Positions 26,873 to 34,770 of a stretch of DNA of 38,354 nucleotides are shown here, in pieces; position 1 is the first letter of the stretch; each line of letters begins with the position of its first letter. A program made the position numbers and the translations under genes. Below the pieces are notes generated by a model, which was not told the origin of the DNA, searched no databases, and worked only from the letters and a program-made list of their open reading frames with translations. This DNA comes from an uncultured Helicobacter sp. (GTDB lineage Bacteria > Campylobacterota > Campylobacteria > Campylobacterales > Helicobacteraceae), in contig CALVBL010000015.1 in the NCBI GenBank assembly GCA_944325775.1, positions 1 through 38,354 of the forward strand, in the 5' to 3' direction.

Positions 26873-27112
26873 ATGGAGATAAAAGCCCTCATTACGCTCA
26901 AAAATGGTGTCCTAGACCCGCAGGCTAAAGCCATTCACCACGCGCTTTTAGCACATAACTTCAACAATGTCAAAAATGTCAAGATGGCAAAACAGATCGT
27001 GCTAGAGATAGATTCTAATGACAAATCTCACGCGATTGCTGAAGTGGAGAAAATGTGCCAAGAGCTACTGGCTAACACGGTGATAGAAGATTATAAAGTG
27101 GTGAGCGAATAG
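26873..27112 (+). CDS. purS: phosphoribosylformylglycinamidine synthase subunit PurS
   Basis: The 79-residue bridging subunit of the three-part FGAM synthase (PurS, PurQ, PurL). It has the usual beta-alpha-beta fold pattern, beginning IKALITLKNGVLDPQAKAIH and ending in VIEDYKVV. AAGGA lies 6 bases upstream. PurL, the catalytic subunit, is not in this window. Confidence 0.95.
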   Translation: MEIKALITLKNGVLDPQAKAIHHALLAHNFNNVKNVKMAKQIVLEIDSNDKSHAIAEVEKMCQELLANTVIEDYKVVSE

Positions 27113-27781
27113 ATGAGTGTCGCGATACTGCAGTTTCCCGGGACGAACTGCGAAATGGATATGGCGTATGCCTACAAGCTTATAGGCGCGCCCTATACAA
27201 TCGTATGGCATCAAGAGAGCACTTTGCCTGAAGGTACGAAGCTTGTGATTGTGCCGGGTGGCTTTAGCTATGGGGATTATTTGCGCAGTGGTGCTATAGC
27301 GAGATTTTCTCCTATAATGAAAGCTGTAAGCGAGTTCGCTGCACAGGGTGGCTATGTGCTGGGGATTTGTAATGGTTTTCAGATTCTGTGTGAGGCGAGG
27401 CTACTACCCGGCGCGCTGAAGCGCAACCAAAACCTGCATTTCATCAGCCAAAACCAAAAGCTTTGTGTCAAAAATACCAATAATGCATTTTTGCGTCATT
27501 ATCAGCAAGATAGTGAGATTTCCCTACCTATCGCGCATGCCGATGGTTGTTATTTTATTGATGAGGAGTCGTTACGCACATTACAAGAAAATGGACAGAT
27601 ACTGCTCACATATGTGGATAATCCTAATGGCTCTGTGGCAAACATCGCTGGAATCTGCAATGAGCGTAAAAATGTCTTTGGACTTATGCCTCACCCAGAG
27701 CGTGCGATAGAATCTCTGTTGGGTGGGCTTGATGGACTAGAAATGCTTGCAAGCCTATATAAAAGTGCATCACAACGATAA
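27113..27781 (+). CDS. purQ: phosphoribosylformylglycinamidine synthase subunit PurQ (glutaminase)
   Basis: The class I glutamine amidotransferase subunit that supplies ammonia to PurL. 222 residues. The nucleophile is Cys86 in LGICNGFQIL, the oxyanion region is PGGFSYGDYLR (48-58), and the His/Glu pair is in MPHPERAIE (about 195-203). The ATG follows the purS stop directly (TAGATG), so it is translationally coupled. Confidence 0.97.
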   Translation: MSVAILQFPGTNCEMDMAYAYKLIGAPYTIVWHQESTLPEGTKLVIVPGGFSYGDYLRSGAIARFSPIMKAVSEFAAQGGYVLGICNGFQILCEARLLPGALKRNQNLHFISQNQKLCVKNTNNAFLRHYQQDSEISLPIAHADGCYFIDEESLRTLQENGQILLTYVDNPNGSVANIAGICNERKNVFGLMPHPERAIESLLGGLDGLEMLASLYKSASQR

Positions 27782-27792
27782 AGGATCCAAAA

Positions 27793-28983
27793 ATGGTGCG
27801 ATGGTGGAGTAAGGCTGCGATGATCCTCGCTTTTGTAGCTGGCAGTATGGCTATGCTGTCTGCGGTGGAGGATACTGCCCAAGGCGAGTTTCAAGATGGT
27901 TCTAGTGAGGAGCTTAGACCAAAGATAATCTATGCAAAAATCATCTCTGCTCCCCAAATGCCACAGGATCAGCCTTCACAGGATCAAACGCTCTATGTCG
28001 GGCAAGAAGTGTTTGTGACCTATGAAGTTTCGCTCTTTGCTGGGGCGATTCTCAAAAGTAGTAGTTTCGAAAAAGCCGCACGCGATAAAATTGAGCTTCA
28101 GACCAAAAATGTGAGTTGGAAGAGCGTAGATTCTGGGCGTTTGCAGGCTACTTATGGATTCAAACTCAAGGCTTCCTCTGTGAGCATACCCGCGCTGAAT
28201 GTTACGGCTCTATCGGCTGATGGGAGCTATGAGGAGAGTGCGCGCGTGAATTCTGTCGCGCTTAGCGTGATTGATCTGCGTAGCAATGCGCAGTATGTGG
28301 GGATTTTGGGTAAAAATTTCAAGCTTTTGCGCACCAAAGCTCAAAACCTAGATGAGGCGCATAATATCGTGATTTTTGAATTTGAGATTCAGAGTAAGAA
28401 TCTAAAGGATATGGCGATTAAGGGTTTTGATACACAGGGCTTTGAAGAGCTTAGTCAGCGCAATGATAGTATGTATGGAATCTATTCTGTGGTGGTTCCA
28501 AAGGAGCTGCGCGAACTCTCATTTGAGTATTTTAATCCCGATTTACGGCGTTTTGAAGGTGTGCATATCCCTATCGTGGTGGTTAGCACTGAGCTTGTGA
28601 GCACACAGAGTGATCTTAATCCTAAGGCGAGTTATACACTCTTTAAGCTCGTGGTGATAGGTGCGTTTATCGCACTATTTTTGGGACTTTTTCTCTGGAG
28701 GGGTTATAAGATTTTCTTGTTTGTTGTTGCGCTTTTGTGCGGAGTGCTGATCTATAGCCTTGTGTTTAATAATATCTATGGCGTGCTTAAATCTGGTGCA
28801 GCGGTGAGTATCCTGCCGATGAAAGATTCAACAATCGTGCGTATTATAGAATCTGATACACCTGTGCAGATCGTGGGGGAGCGCAAAATGGATCTGCAGG
28901 GGCAAGAGGTGCTACTCTATAAGGTGTTGATTGGGGATTCTCAAATTGGTTGGGTAAGGAGTGAGTATGTTAGCAAAGATTAG
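27793..28983 (+). CDS. membrane protein with C-terminal SH3-like domain (HP1349-like)
   Basis: Unknown function. The 396 residues start with a signal peptide (about 1-24) and a large periplasmic part rich in beta strands, including a BatD-like pattern (VGQEVFVTYEVSLFAG). Two close membrane spans lie at about 288-307 and 311-332. The last 60 residues read like a bacterial SH3 domain (LKSGAAVSILPMKDST ... WVRSEYV). The N-terminal part would face the periplasm, and after the hairpin of two spans the SH3 part would too. Position before plsC and in the ctpA neighbourhood matches H. pylori HP1349. AAGGA lies 7 bases before the start. Confidence 0.65.
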   Translation: MVRWWSKAAMILAFVAGSMAMLSAVEDTAQGEFQDGSSEELRPKIIYAKIISAPQMPQDQPSQDQTLYVGQEVFVTYEVSLFAGAILKSSSFEKAARDKIELQTKNVSWKSVDSGRLQATYGFKLKASSVSIPALNVTALSADGSYEESARVNSVALSVIDLRSNAQYVGILGKNFKLLRTKAQNLDEAHNIVIFEFEIQSKNLKDMAIKGFDTQGFEELSQRNDSMYGIYSVVVPKELRELSFEYFNPDLRRFEGVHIPIVVVSTELVSTQSDLNPKASYTLFKLVVIGAFIALFLGLFLWRGYKIFLFVVALLCGVLIYSLVFNNIYGVLKSGAAVSILPMKDSTIVRIIESDTPVQIVGERKMDLQGQEVLLYKVLIGDSQIGWVRSEYVSKD

Positions 28984-29671
28984 GGGGATTTTTGCCACGC
29001 TGACTATTTTGGTGTATCTACCGGTGATTATCTTGCAGATCTATTGGACGCGTCATCGCCAAAACGGCAGATCGGCGCGGCTGCAATGTCGATATTTTTT
29101 TACTTTCAATGGCTTTCATATCGAGTGTATAGGGGAGTTTGACACGAGCGCACAGCTTATCATGCTCAATCACCAAAGTGTTAATGATATTATGTTTTTG
29201 GAGGGGTTTCATCCTAGCAATATCTGCTGGGTGGCAAAAAAACAACTAGGTGAAGTCCCGCTCTATGGGCTTGCACTCACATTGCCCGAGATGATTTTGA
29301 TAGACAGAGAGGATAAAAATGGCATTATTTTCCTCCTCAAGCAAGCTAAAGAAAAGTTAGCCCAAAACCGCCCTATTGTGATATTTCCAGAAGGCACGAG
29401 GGGTAGGGGTGATGAAAAACTACTTCCTTTTAAACCCGGTGCGAAGATACTCGCACAAAAGCTAAATCTTAAGATTCAGCCTATATTGCTTATTAATACG
29501 CGCAAAATGTATGACACATCACCCATCTCTTCTAAGACAAGCAAGGCGCGTATGGTGATCCTTGAGGCTTTTGTCCCAGATTTTAGCGATGAGGGGTGGT
29601 ATGAGAAGCTAGAATCTCTGATGAATGAAGTGTATGCCAAGCATTATGCGGAGTGTAATCCACATTCTTAA
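28967..29671 (+). CDS. plsC: 1-acyl-sn-glycerol-3-phosphate acyltransferase
   Basis: Acylates lysophosphatidate to phosphatidate, the substrate of CdsA. 234 residues from ATG 28967, 5 bases after TAAGGAG; GTG 28961 is the longer alternative. It overlaps the previous gene by 17 bases. One N-terminal membrane anchor lies at about 8-27. The catalytic HX4D is His69 to Asp74 (NHQSVND), and the glycerol-phosphate motif FPEGTRGRG is at about 138-146. A terminator stem includes its stop codon. Confidence 0.95.
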   Translation: MLAKIRGIFATLTILVYLPVIILQIYWTRHRQNGRSARLQCRYFFTFNGFHIECIGEFDTSAQLIMLNHQSVNDIMFLEGFHPSNICWVAKKQLGEVPLYGLALTLPEMILIDREDKNGIIFLLKQAKEKLAQNRPIVIFPEGTRGRGDEKLLPFKPGAKILAQKLNLKIQPILLINTRKMYDTSPISSKTSKARMVILEAFVPDFSDEGWYEKLESLMNEVYAKHYAECNPHS

Positions 29672-29680
29672 TGTGGTTTT
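29660..29680 (+). terminator. intrinsic terminator after plsC
   Basis: CCACAT (29660-29665), loop TCTTA, ATGTGG (29671-29676), then TTTT. The plsC stop codon TAA lies in the loop and stem. A short but clean stem-loop, placed just before the tRNA promoter. Confidence 0.6.
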
Positions 29681-29694
29681 AAAGTCTTTATCGT

Positions 29695-29700
29695 TATAAT
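29695..29700 (+). promoter_or_regulatory. -10 box for tRNA-Ala
   Basis: CGTTATAATG, a perfect TATAAT 17 bases upstream of the mature tRNA 5' end. Transcription would start about 10 bases before the tRNA. Confidence 0.6.
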
Positions 29701-29716
29701 GTCGCCTTTGTTTTTT

Positions 29717-29792
29717 GGGGTGTTAGCTCAGTTGGGAGAGCGCAACGCTGGCAGCGTTGAGGTCAGGGGTTCGACCCCCCTACACTCCACCA
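29717..29792 (+). tRNA. tRNA-Ala (anticodon GGC), CCA encoded
   Basis: 76 bases folding into a full cloverleaf: acceptor GGGGTGT with ACACTCC, D-arm GCTC/GAGC, anticodon stem CAACG/CGTTG with loop CTGGCAG, variable loop AGGTC, and T-arm AGGGG with TTCGACC loop and CCCCT. The third acceptor pair is G-U, the alanine identity element G3-U70. The discriminator is A and the 3' CCA is encoded. It reads GCC (and possibly GCU) codons. The tRNA stands alone. Confidence 0.98.
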
Positions 29793-29875
29793 TCTCTTGC
29801 AGAAACTTGTGCTAGCTTATGGGAAGTTATATCCTCCTTGCGGAAGCTAAGAGCCGCTCAGCATACAAGAAAATC

Positions 29876-30040
29876 CTATTTATCACTTACGCTTATAGCC
29901 GGTGCTTCAAATTGCAACAAATGAAATTTTTTATCTAGCACACCGCGATATTGCGGGTCAAAAAAACATAAATCAATGCTTGCAGATTCTAAGCTTTTAA
30001 GCAGCGTTAATCCGTCTATGGTGAGTTTGGTGTTCTTCAT
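29876..30040 (-). pseudogene. truncated DNA methyltransferase (N-terminal fragment with DPQY motif)
   Basis: 54 residues: TKLTIDGLTLLKSL, then IDLCFFDPQYRGVLDK, which is the N-terminal region of a Helicobacter-type DNA amino-methyltransferase with its DPPY-like catalytic motif (DPQY). Normal enzymes continue for about 150 more residues. Here the frame jumps to KKFHLL and stops within 16 residues. Since such enzymes have a later DKFHL segment, an internal deletion joining two DK sites is plausible. A longer frame opens at TTG 30085 inside purB; ATG 30040 is the likelier start. It probably has no activity. Confidence 0.65.
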
Positions 30041-30074
30041 TTTATCGCTTTTGGGTGAGAGGGTTTTCCTTATC

Positions 30075-31463
30075 TTATTCCCCAAACACCCGTTTGAATA
30101 TAGAATCTACATTCTTAGTATAGTAGCTATAATCAAAGCATTCGCGGATAATCGCCTCGCCTTTAGATTCTCTCTTGCTAGAATCCGTATCGCAATCTTT
30201 AGAATCTCCACCCCTGCTTAAAAGCTCCACAAGCTCTGAATCTCCTAAGAGATATTGCAGATATAAGCTCTCGCCATTTTCATTGACTGCTGCTTGCCCC
30301 TCTTGCAAAGATTCCCACACTTTCATTGCGTTGCGTTGCACGATTTTATACGCATCTTCGCGGCTTACCCCGCATTTTGGTAGCTCTAGCAAGATTCTTT
30401 GAGAGAACACCAAGCCTCCGGTTAGGTTGAGACTTTTTAGCATATTTTTGGGATACACGACTAGCTTTTCAATAAGCCCTGTGAGACGCGCTAGCATAAA
30501 GTCCGTCGTAATAAAGCTATCTGGCAGGATAAATCGCTCCACAGAAGAGTGGCTAATATCCCGCTCATGCCACAACGCGACATTCTCCATAGCAGGCAGG
30601 GCATAGCTTCGTATCACACGACAAAGCCCCGTGATATTCTCGGATAGCACAGGATTGCGTTTGTGCGGCATAGCAGAGCTACCCTTTTGCCCTTTGCTAA
30701 AGTATTCCTCCGCCTCATAGACTTCTGTGCGTTGCAAATGGCGGATTTGTAGCGCGATTTTCTCACAGCTACTAGCCAAAAGGGCTAAATCACTTATAAG
30801 CCTTGCGTATCTATCACGTTGAATCACTTGATTACTCGCTGGGGCAGCCTGCAAACCTAAGTCCGCACACACAAGCTCTTCTAGCTCTATGGGGGTATGG
30901 GCTAGATTGCCCATCGCACCGCTAATTTTGCCCACACTTATGACTTCTAGGGTAGATTCTAAAGCCTTTACATGCCGCGTCATCTCATCATACCATATCG
31001 CACACACAAGCCCAAAGGTGATAGGTTCGCCATGTATCCCATGACTGCGTCCCACCATAAGCGTGTCTTTATGCTCATACGCCCTGCGTTTTATCGCCTC
31101 TCTTAGTTCCTTAACATCATCGATGATAATTTTGAGCGAATCTCGCATCTGCAATGCCACAGCGGTATCAATCGTATCGCTTGAAGTGATTCCATAATGA
31201 AACCACCGCGACTCTTCGCCTAGAGATTCTGCCACACTCGTGGTAAAGGCGATGAGGTCATGCTTGGTTATCGCTTCTATCTCATCGATTCTAGTGATGT
31301 CAAAGCGTGCATTTTTGCAGATTTTCTCACAATCAGAATCTGGAATGAGTCCTAGCTTATTCCACCCACGCACTAACGCCTTTTCTACCTCTAGCCATGC
31401 ACTATATTTCGCTTCCATATCCCAAAGTTTTTTCATTTTTTCACGCGCGTATCGCTCGACCAT
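30075..31463 (-). CDS. purB: adenylosuccinate lyase
   Basis: Splits SAICAR to AICAR and adenylosuccinate to AMP, serving both de novo and salvage purine routes. 462 residues. The fumarase-family signature GSSAMPHKRNP is at about 272-282, and HGIHGEPITFG and TSSDTIDTA are the other active-site segments. The start MVERYAREKMKKLWD resembles other epsilonproteobacterial PurB. The C-terminal end has a Ser/Asp/Lys-rich insertion (DSKDCDTDSSKRESKG) before the last helix. The upstream neighbour repeats the first codons of this gene (see the Sel1-like gene). AAGGAG lies 6 bases before ATG. Confidence 0.97.
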   Translation of the reverse strand: MVERYAREKMKKLWDMEAKYSAWLEVEKALVRGWNKLGLIPDSDCEKICKNARFDITRIDEIEAITKHDLIAFTTSVAESLGEESRWFHYGITSSDTIDTAVALQMRDSLKIIIDDVKELREAIKRRAYEHKDTLMVGRSHGIHGEPITFGLVCAIWYDEMTRHVKALESTLEVISVGKISGAMGNLAHTPIELEELVCADLGLQAAPASNQVIQRDRYARLISDLALLASSCEKIALQIRHLQRTEVYEAEEYFSKGQKGSSAMPHKRNPVLSENITGLCRVIRSYALPAMENVALWHERDISHSSVERFILPDSFITTDFMLARLTGLIEKLVVYPKNMLKSLNLTGGLVFSQRILLELPKCGVSREDAYKIVQRNAMKVWESLQEGQAAVNENGESLYLQYLLGDSELVELLSRGGDSKDCDTDSSKRESKGEAIIRECFDYSYYTKNVDSIFKRVFGE

Positions 31464-31481
31464 AATAACTCCTTGTTGAGA

Positions 31482-32306
31482 TTAATATCCTTGATTTTTA
31501 AGTTTTTTATAATTTTCACAGCCTGTTTGCTCACCAAAATCACAAGCTCTGCCATAAAATTCTTTTGCTATGACAGAATCTTGTCTAGCTCCATACCCAT
31601 GTAGATACAATGTGCCAAGCATAAAACAACCTTGTGCATTAGCATCTTCACATGCCTTAGTGAAAAACTTTTTTGCCTTAAAATAATTTGGCTTGTCTTT
31701 TAGGAATGGTCCTTTTGTCTTGCCAAGATAAAAGAACATTCCCAATGCCACACAGCTCTCCATATCTCCTCTATCACATTGCAAAAGCTTTCCTAATGGT
31801 GTATAAAATCTTGTCCTATACTCTGACATAAGGCTTTCACAAGCCTTAGAATCATCGTCGTCACAAAGCTTTAGGAGCTGTTGTGCTTTTTTATTGGATT
31901 CTATGGTGCTTTTTTCTACCGATATGTATTCATTGGTAATTTGGTTATTTATTTCCTTTCGCATTGATTCACAGAAAGAGTATGTATCACTACCATTCAA
32001 GCACCCATTCATTACATTTTGGTTTGCATTGTGGATAGAATCTATACGTTCGCATATCTCTTTATTACCATCGTAACATTGATATTCTAAGTCAGAAATT
32101 TTTTTAATAAGATTATCCATTCTTTGTGTGCAAGATTCAGAATCTTTAGGGTTATTTTCATAAAAACACATTTCGTTTAATCGTATAAACTCCTGTGCTT
32201 CCTGTGGCAAATTTTGTGCAAATAAACAACTAACACAAAACAAGGCTAGAGAAAAGACTGTGTATCGTAATTTTTTCATCTTTTCTCGTGTGTATCGTTG
32301 TATCAT
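31482..32306 (-). CDS. secreted cysteine-rich protein with Sel1-like repeats
   Basis: 274 residues as annotated from ATG 32306. The signal peptide begins only at the internal Met10 (ATG 32279): MKKLRYTVFSLALFCVSC, so the natural start may be 32279, and the leading nine residues (MIQRYTREK) copy the purB start. The middle has many paired cysteines. Two Sel1-type repeats lie at about 185-255: AKKFFTKACEDANAQGCFML and LHGYGARQDSVIAKEFYGRACD. Helicobacter cysteine-rich proteins (Hcp) have this build and are secreted; the exact role here is unknown. An AGGGAGG sequence lies about 10 bases before 32306. Confidence 0.75.
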   Translation of the reverse strand: MIQRYTREKMKKLRYTVFSLALFCVSCLFAQNLPQEAQEFIRLNEMCFYENNPKDSESCTQRMDNLIKKISDLEYQCYDGNKEICERIDSIHNANQNVMNGCLNGSDTYSFCESMRKEINNQITNEYISVEKSTIESNKKAQQLLKLCDDDDSKACESLMSEYRTRFYTPLGKLLQCDRGDMESCVALGMFFYLGKTKGPFLKDKPNYFKAKKFFTKACEDANAQGCFMLGTLYLHGYGARQDSVIAKEFYGRACDFGEQTGCENYKKLKNQGY

Positions 32307-32383
32307 GGTTGCCTGCCTCCCTTATATTGATATTTAGGCGCAATCCTAGCATAATCCCTCTTAAAGATTCTAAGAGATACAAG

Positions 32384-32430
32384 GATTCTACTAATACACA
32401 AGCAACTCTAAGCTTGTGCATAGTAGAATC
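32384..32430. other. long intergenic stem-loop between divergent genes
   Basis: GATTCTACTA (32384-32393) pairs with TAGTAGAATC (32421-32430), then after a small internal loop CACAAGC (32397-32403) pairs with GCTTGTG (32412-32418), loop AACTCTAA. That is 17 pairs. A smaller stem, CTCTTA/TAAGAG (32358-32376), precedes it. The region lies between the Sel1-like gene and the nitrilase-like gene and contains no open coding frame I trust. Confidence 0.7.
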
Positions 32431-32458
32431 TTACTTAATTTTCTCACAAGGTTGTGTA

Positions 32459-33280
32459 ATGCGTGTAGCCCTCCTACAAGTCTCCAAGGTAGAATCGCCC
32501 CTATATTTGGATGCGTATTTCCAAAACTGCGCTAAGCAAGGTGTCTCGCTGGTCGTCTTGCCCGAATACACCTTTGATCCGTTTTTTCGCACGCTCCAGT
32601 CTCTGCCCTCACCACAGCTTGTAGCGAGCCACAATGTCAGTATTTTGCGTCAGCTCTCAGAACTTGCTAAGCAATACAAGCTAGAGATTATCACGCCCAT
32701 TGTGGTGGATTCTCATACACTCAAACTTTCTCAAGACATTCTCTCAAGCAAATTGTATAAAACAATCGCTCTTGTGGATTCAGAGGGTTTTAGATTCTAT
32801 ATTCAGCAGCGCCTCATAGGTTATGAGCATTGGAATGAGCATGCGTTTTTTGCTAATAAACATTACAAAAGAGTGAAGTTGCCCTTCACTATAGATCGAA
32901 ATGGTTTGAAGATCGGCATACTATCGGGGTTTGAGTTGCACTTTGATGAGCTCTTTGTCGCAATGAAGCCAGAATACTATGATGTGCTGATCGTGCCTTG
33001 CGCGAATACCTTTGATTCATTAGCGAGGTGGCGATCTTTATGTAAGACGCGTGCGTTTCTTAACTCTTGCGCACTCTTGCGGGTCAATCGTGTGGGTATG
33101 GAGCTTATTGATGAGAGTAGTTGGAGCTTTTATGGTGATAGTCTATATGTCAATGCGTATGGGCAAATCGAGGATAGTTTGCAGGATTATGAGGGTGTGA
33201 TGATCATCTCGCTGGATATAGAATCTATCCGAAAGGCACGGGAAGTGTGGGGATTCCACAAGCCGTTTGCACAGACTTAG
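32459..33280 (+). CDS. carbon-nitrogen hydrolase (nitrilase) family protein, catalytic residues altered
   Basis: 273 residues from ATG 32459 (AAGG 6 bases upstream); the frame opens earlier at 32288 but the family start is MRVALLQV. The fold is recognisable: LPEYTF with the catalytic Glu36, IALVDSEGF, the GYEHWNEHAFF segment, IGILSGFELHFDE, and VPCANT. Two of the three catalytic residues look replaced: the Lys position reads Arg118 (IQQRLIG), and the nucleophile Cys position in the GxxICxD motif reads Gly157. It may be inactive or may have a different role. It is followed by birA after 17 bases. The substrate is unknown. Confidence 0.75.
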   Translation: MRVALLQVSKVESPLYLDAYFQNCAKQGVSLVVLPEYTFDPFFRTLQSLPSPQLVASHNVSILRQLSELAKQYKLEIITPIVVDSHTLKLSQDILSSKLYKTIALVDSEGFRFYIQQRLIGYEHWNEHAFFANKHYKRVKLPFTIDRNGLKIGILSGFELHFDELFVAMKPEYYDVLIVPCANTFDSLARWRSLCKTRAFLNSCALLRVNRVGMELIDESSWSFYGDSLYVNAYGQIEDSLQDYEGVMIISLDIESIRKAREVWGFHKPFAQT

Positions 33281-33297
33281 CCATACGAGAATCTCAA

Positions 33298-33957
33298 ATG
33301 AATCTGCAGATATACGAATGTCTAGAATCTACACAAACTTTTCTTTTGCAGGGGTTAAAGTCTGGGGACTTGCACGCTCCTGTGTGCGTGAGTGCGCGTA
33401 GGCAGACACATGGCATAGGGTCGCGTGGTAATGTGTGGGAGGAGCAGCCAAACGCGCTGTATTTTTCCTTTGCCCTGCCTTTGAATGTTCTGCCGGAGGA
33501 TTTGAAGCTAGAATCTGCTTCTATATATTTTGGGTTTTTATGCAAAGAGCTCTTAAGGGAGTTTGGTTCGCAAGTATGGCTCAAATGGCCTAACGACCTA
33601 TATATAGGAGAGCAAAAAATCGGAGGCGTGCTGTGCAATAAATGGCAGGATTACCTCGTGTGTGGGATAGGTATCAATCTCTATGCCAAGGATCCTAAGG
33701 AGTGTGGAGGATATGCGACACTAGAACCCGAGATAAGCGCGCTTGTGGAGCCTAGAGTGTTTTTGAATAAATATTTTGCAAGTCTTGAGAAAAAACCATC
33801 TTGGAAGCAAATTTTTAGATTCTATGCGTTAGAATTTCAAAACAATTTTGGTTTTAGTTTCCATCATAATGGCAAGGAAGTCTCTTTCAGGGATGCACAA
33901 TTACTGGAAGATGGAGCGATTTGTGTAGATGCGCAAATCGTGTATAGTTGCAGATAA
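33298..33957 (+). CDS. birA: biotin--[acetyl-CoA carboxylase] ligase (BirA catalytic type)
   Basis: Attaches biotin to the biotin carboxyl carrier protein. 219 residues, only the catalytic and C-terminal domains: there is no N-terminal helix-turn-helix, so it is the non-repressor class. The frame opens from 33247; ATG 33298 gives the family start MNLQIYECLEST. The biotinyl-AMP loop is HGIGSRGNVW (38-47), with KWPNDL (96-101) and KIGG (Lys107) for the catalytic lysine. It precedes parA, as in H. pylori (HP1140-HP1139). Confidence 0.95.
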   Translation: MNLQIYECLESTQTFLLQGLKSGDLHAPVCVSARRQTHGIGSRGNVWEEQPNALYFSFALPLNVLPEDLKLESASIYFGFLCKELLREFGSQVWLKWPNDLYIGEQKIGGVLCNKWQDYLVCGIGINLYAKDPKECGGYATLEPEISALVEPRVFLNKYFASLEKKPSWKQIFRFYALEFQNNFGFSFHHNGKEVSFRDAQLLEDGAICVDAQIVYSCR

Positions 33958-33971
33958 AAGGAGTTTGGAGA

Positions 33972-34754
33972 ATGAGTGAGGTTATAACTGTTGCAAATCA
34001 AAAGGGAGGGGTTGGCAAGACGACGACCGCTGTGAATCTAGCGGCGTCATTGGCTGTATCCGAAAAGCGTGTTTTATTGATTGATTGTGATCCGCAGGGC
34101 AATGCGACCACGACTTTTAATATCAGGCGCACAGATATTCAGGCTGACATCTACCAAGTGCTATGCGGACGCAATACACTTACAGATGCGATTATCGATT
34201 TGTCAGAGATTCCATTTTTGTCCCTTGTGCCTTCTAGCATCGCTCTCGCTGGGTTTGAAAAGGATTTTTATAACAAAAAAAGTGGGCAAACGATTTTGCG
34301 CAATAAACTTGAGGAAATCAAGGATCAGTATGATTTTATCATCGTAGATTCTCCACCTGCTTTAGGAGCTTTGACGGTGAATGCGTTGGTGGCGTCAGAT
34401 TCTGTAATCGTGCCGATTCAATGTGAGTTTTACGCGCTTGAAGGATTGGCACAGCTACTCAATACTGTGAAGGTGATCAAAGATACAAGCAACCCGAATC
34501 TAAGTATTAGAGGATTTTTACCCACGATGTATTCTAATCAGCATAATCTCTCAAAGCAGGTATTTGATGACCTCACACAGCATTTTAAGAAACATCTTTT
34601 TAAAAGTGAGCGAGGAGAATACATCATCGTACCCCGAAGCGTGCGCCTAGCAGAATCTCCAAGCTTTGGGAAGCCTATTTTGCTCTATGATGCCAAATCT
34701 AGTGGAAGTATTGCGTATCAGAATCTTGCCGAACTTATTTTAGAGGGCGCATAA
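33972..34754 (+). CDS. parA: chromosome segregation ATPase ParA (Soj)
   Basis: Deviant-Walker ATPase that moves ParB-parS complexes. 260 residues from ATG 33972, which follows AAAGGAG by 8 bases; the upstream open stretch from 33948 overlaps birA. KGGVGKTT (11-18) is the deviant P-loop, DCDPQGNATT the Walker A' segment (about 38-47), and IVDSPPALG the Walker B region. parB starts 16 bases downstream. Confidence 0.97.
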   Translation: MSEVITVANQKGGVGKTTTAVNLAASLAVSEKRVLLIDCDPQGNATTTFNIRRTDIQADIYQVLCGRNTLTDAIIDLSEIPFLSLVPSSIALAGFEKDFYNKKSGQTILRNKLEEIKDQYDFIIVDSPPALGALTVNALVASDSVIVPIQCEFYALEGLAQLLNTVKVIKDTSNPNLSIRGFLPTMYSNQHNLSKQVFDDLTQHFKKHLFKSERGEYIIVPRSVRLAESPSFGKPILLYDAKSSGSIAYQNLAELILEGA

Positions 34755-34770
34755 GAGTTAGGAGGCGCGT

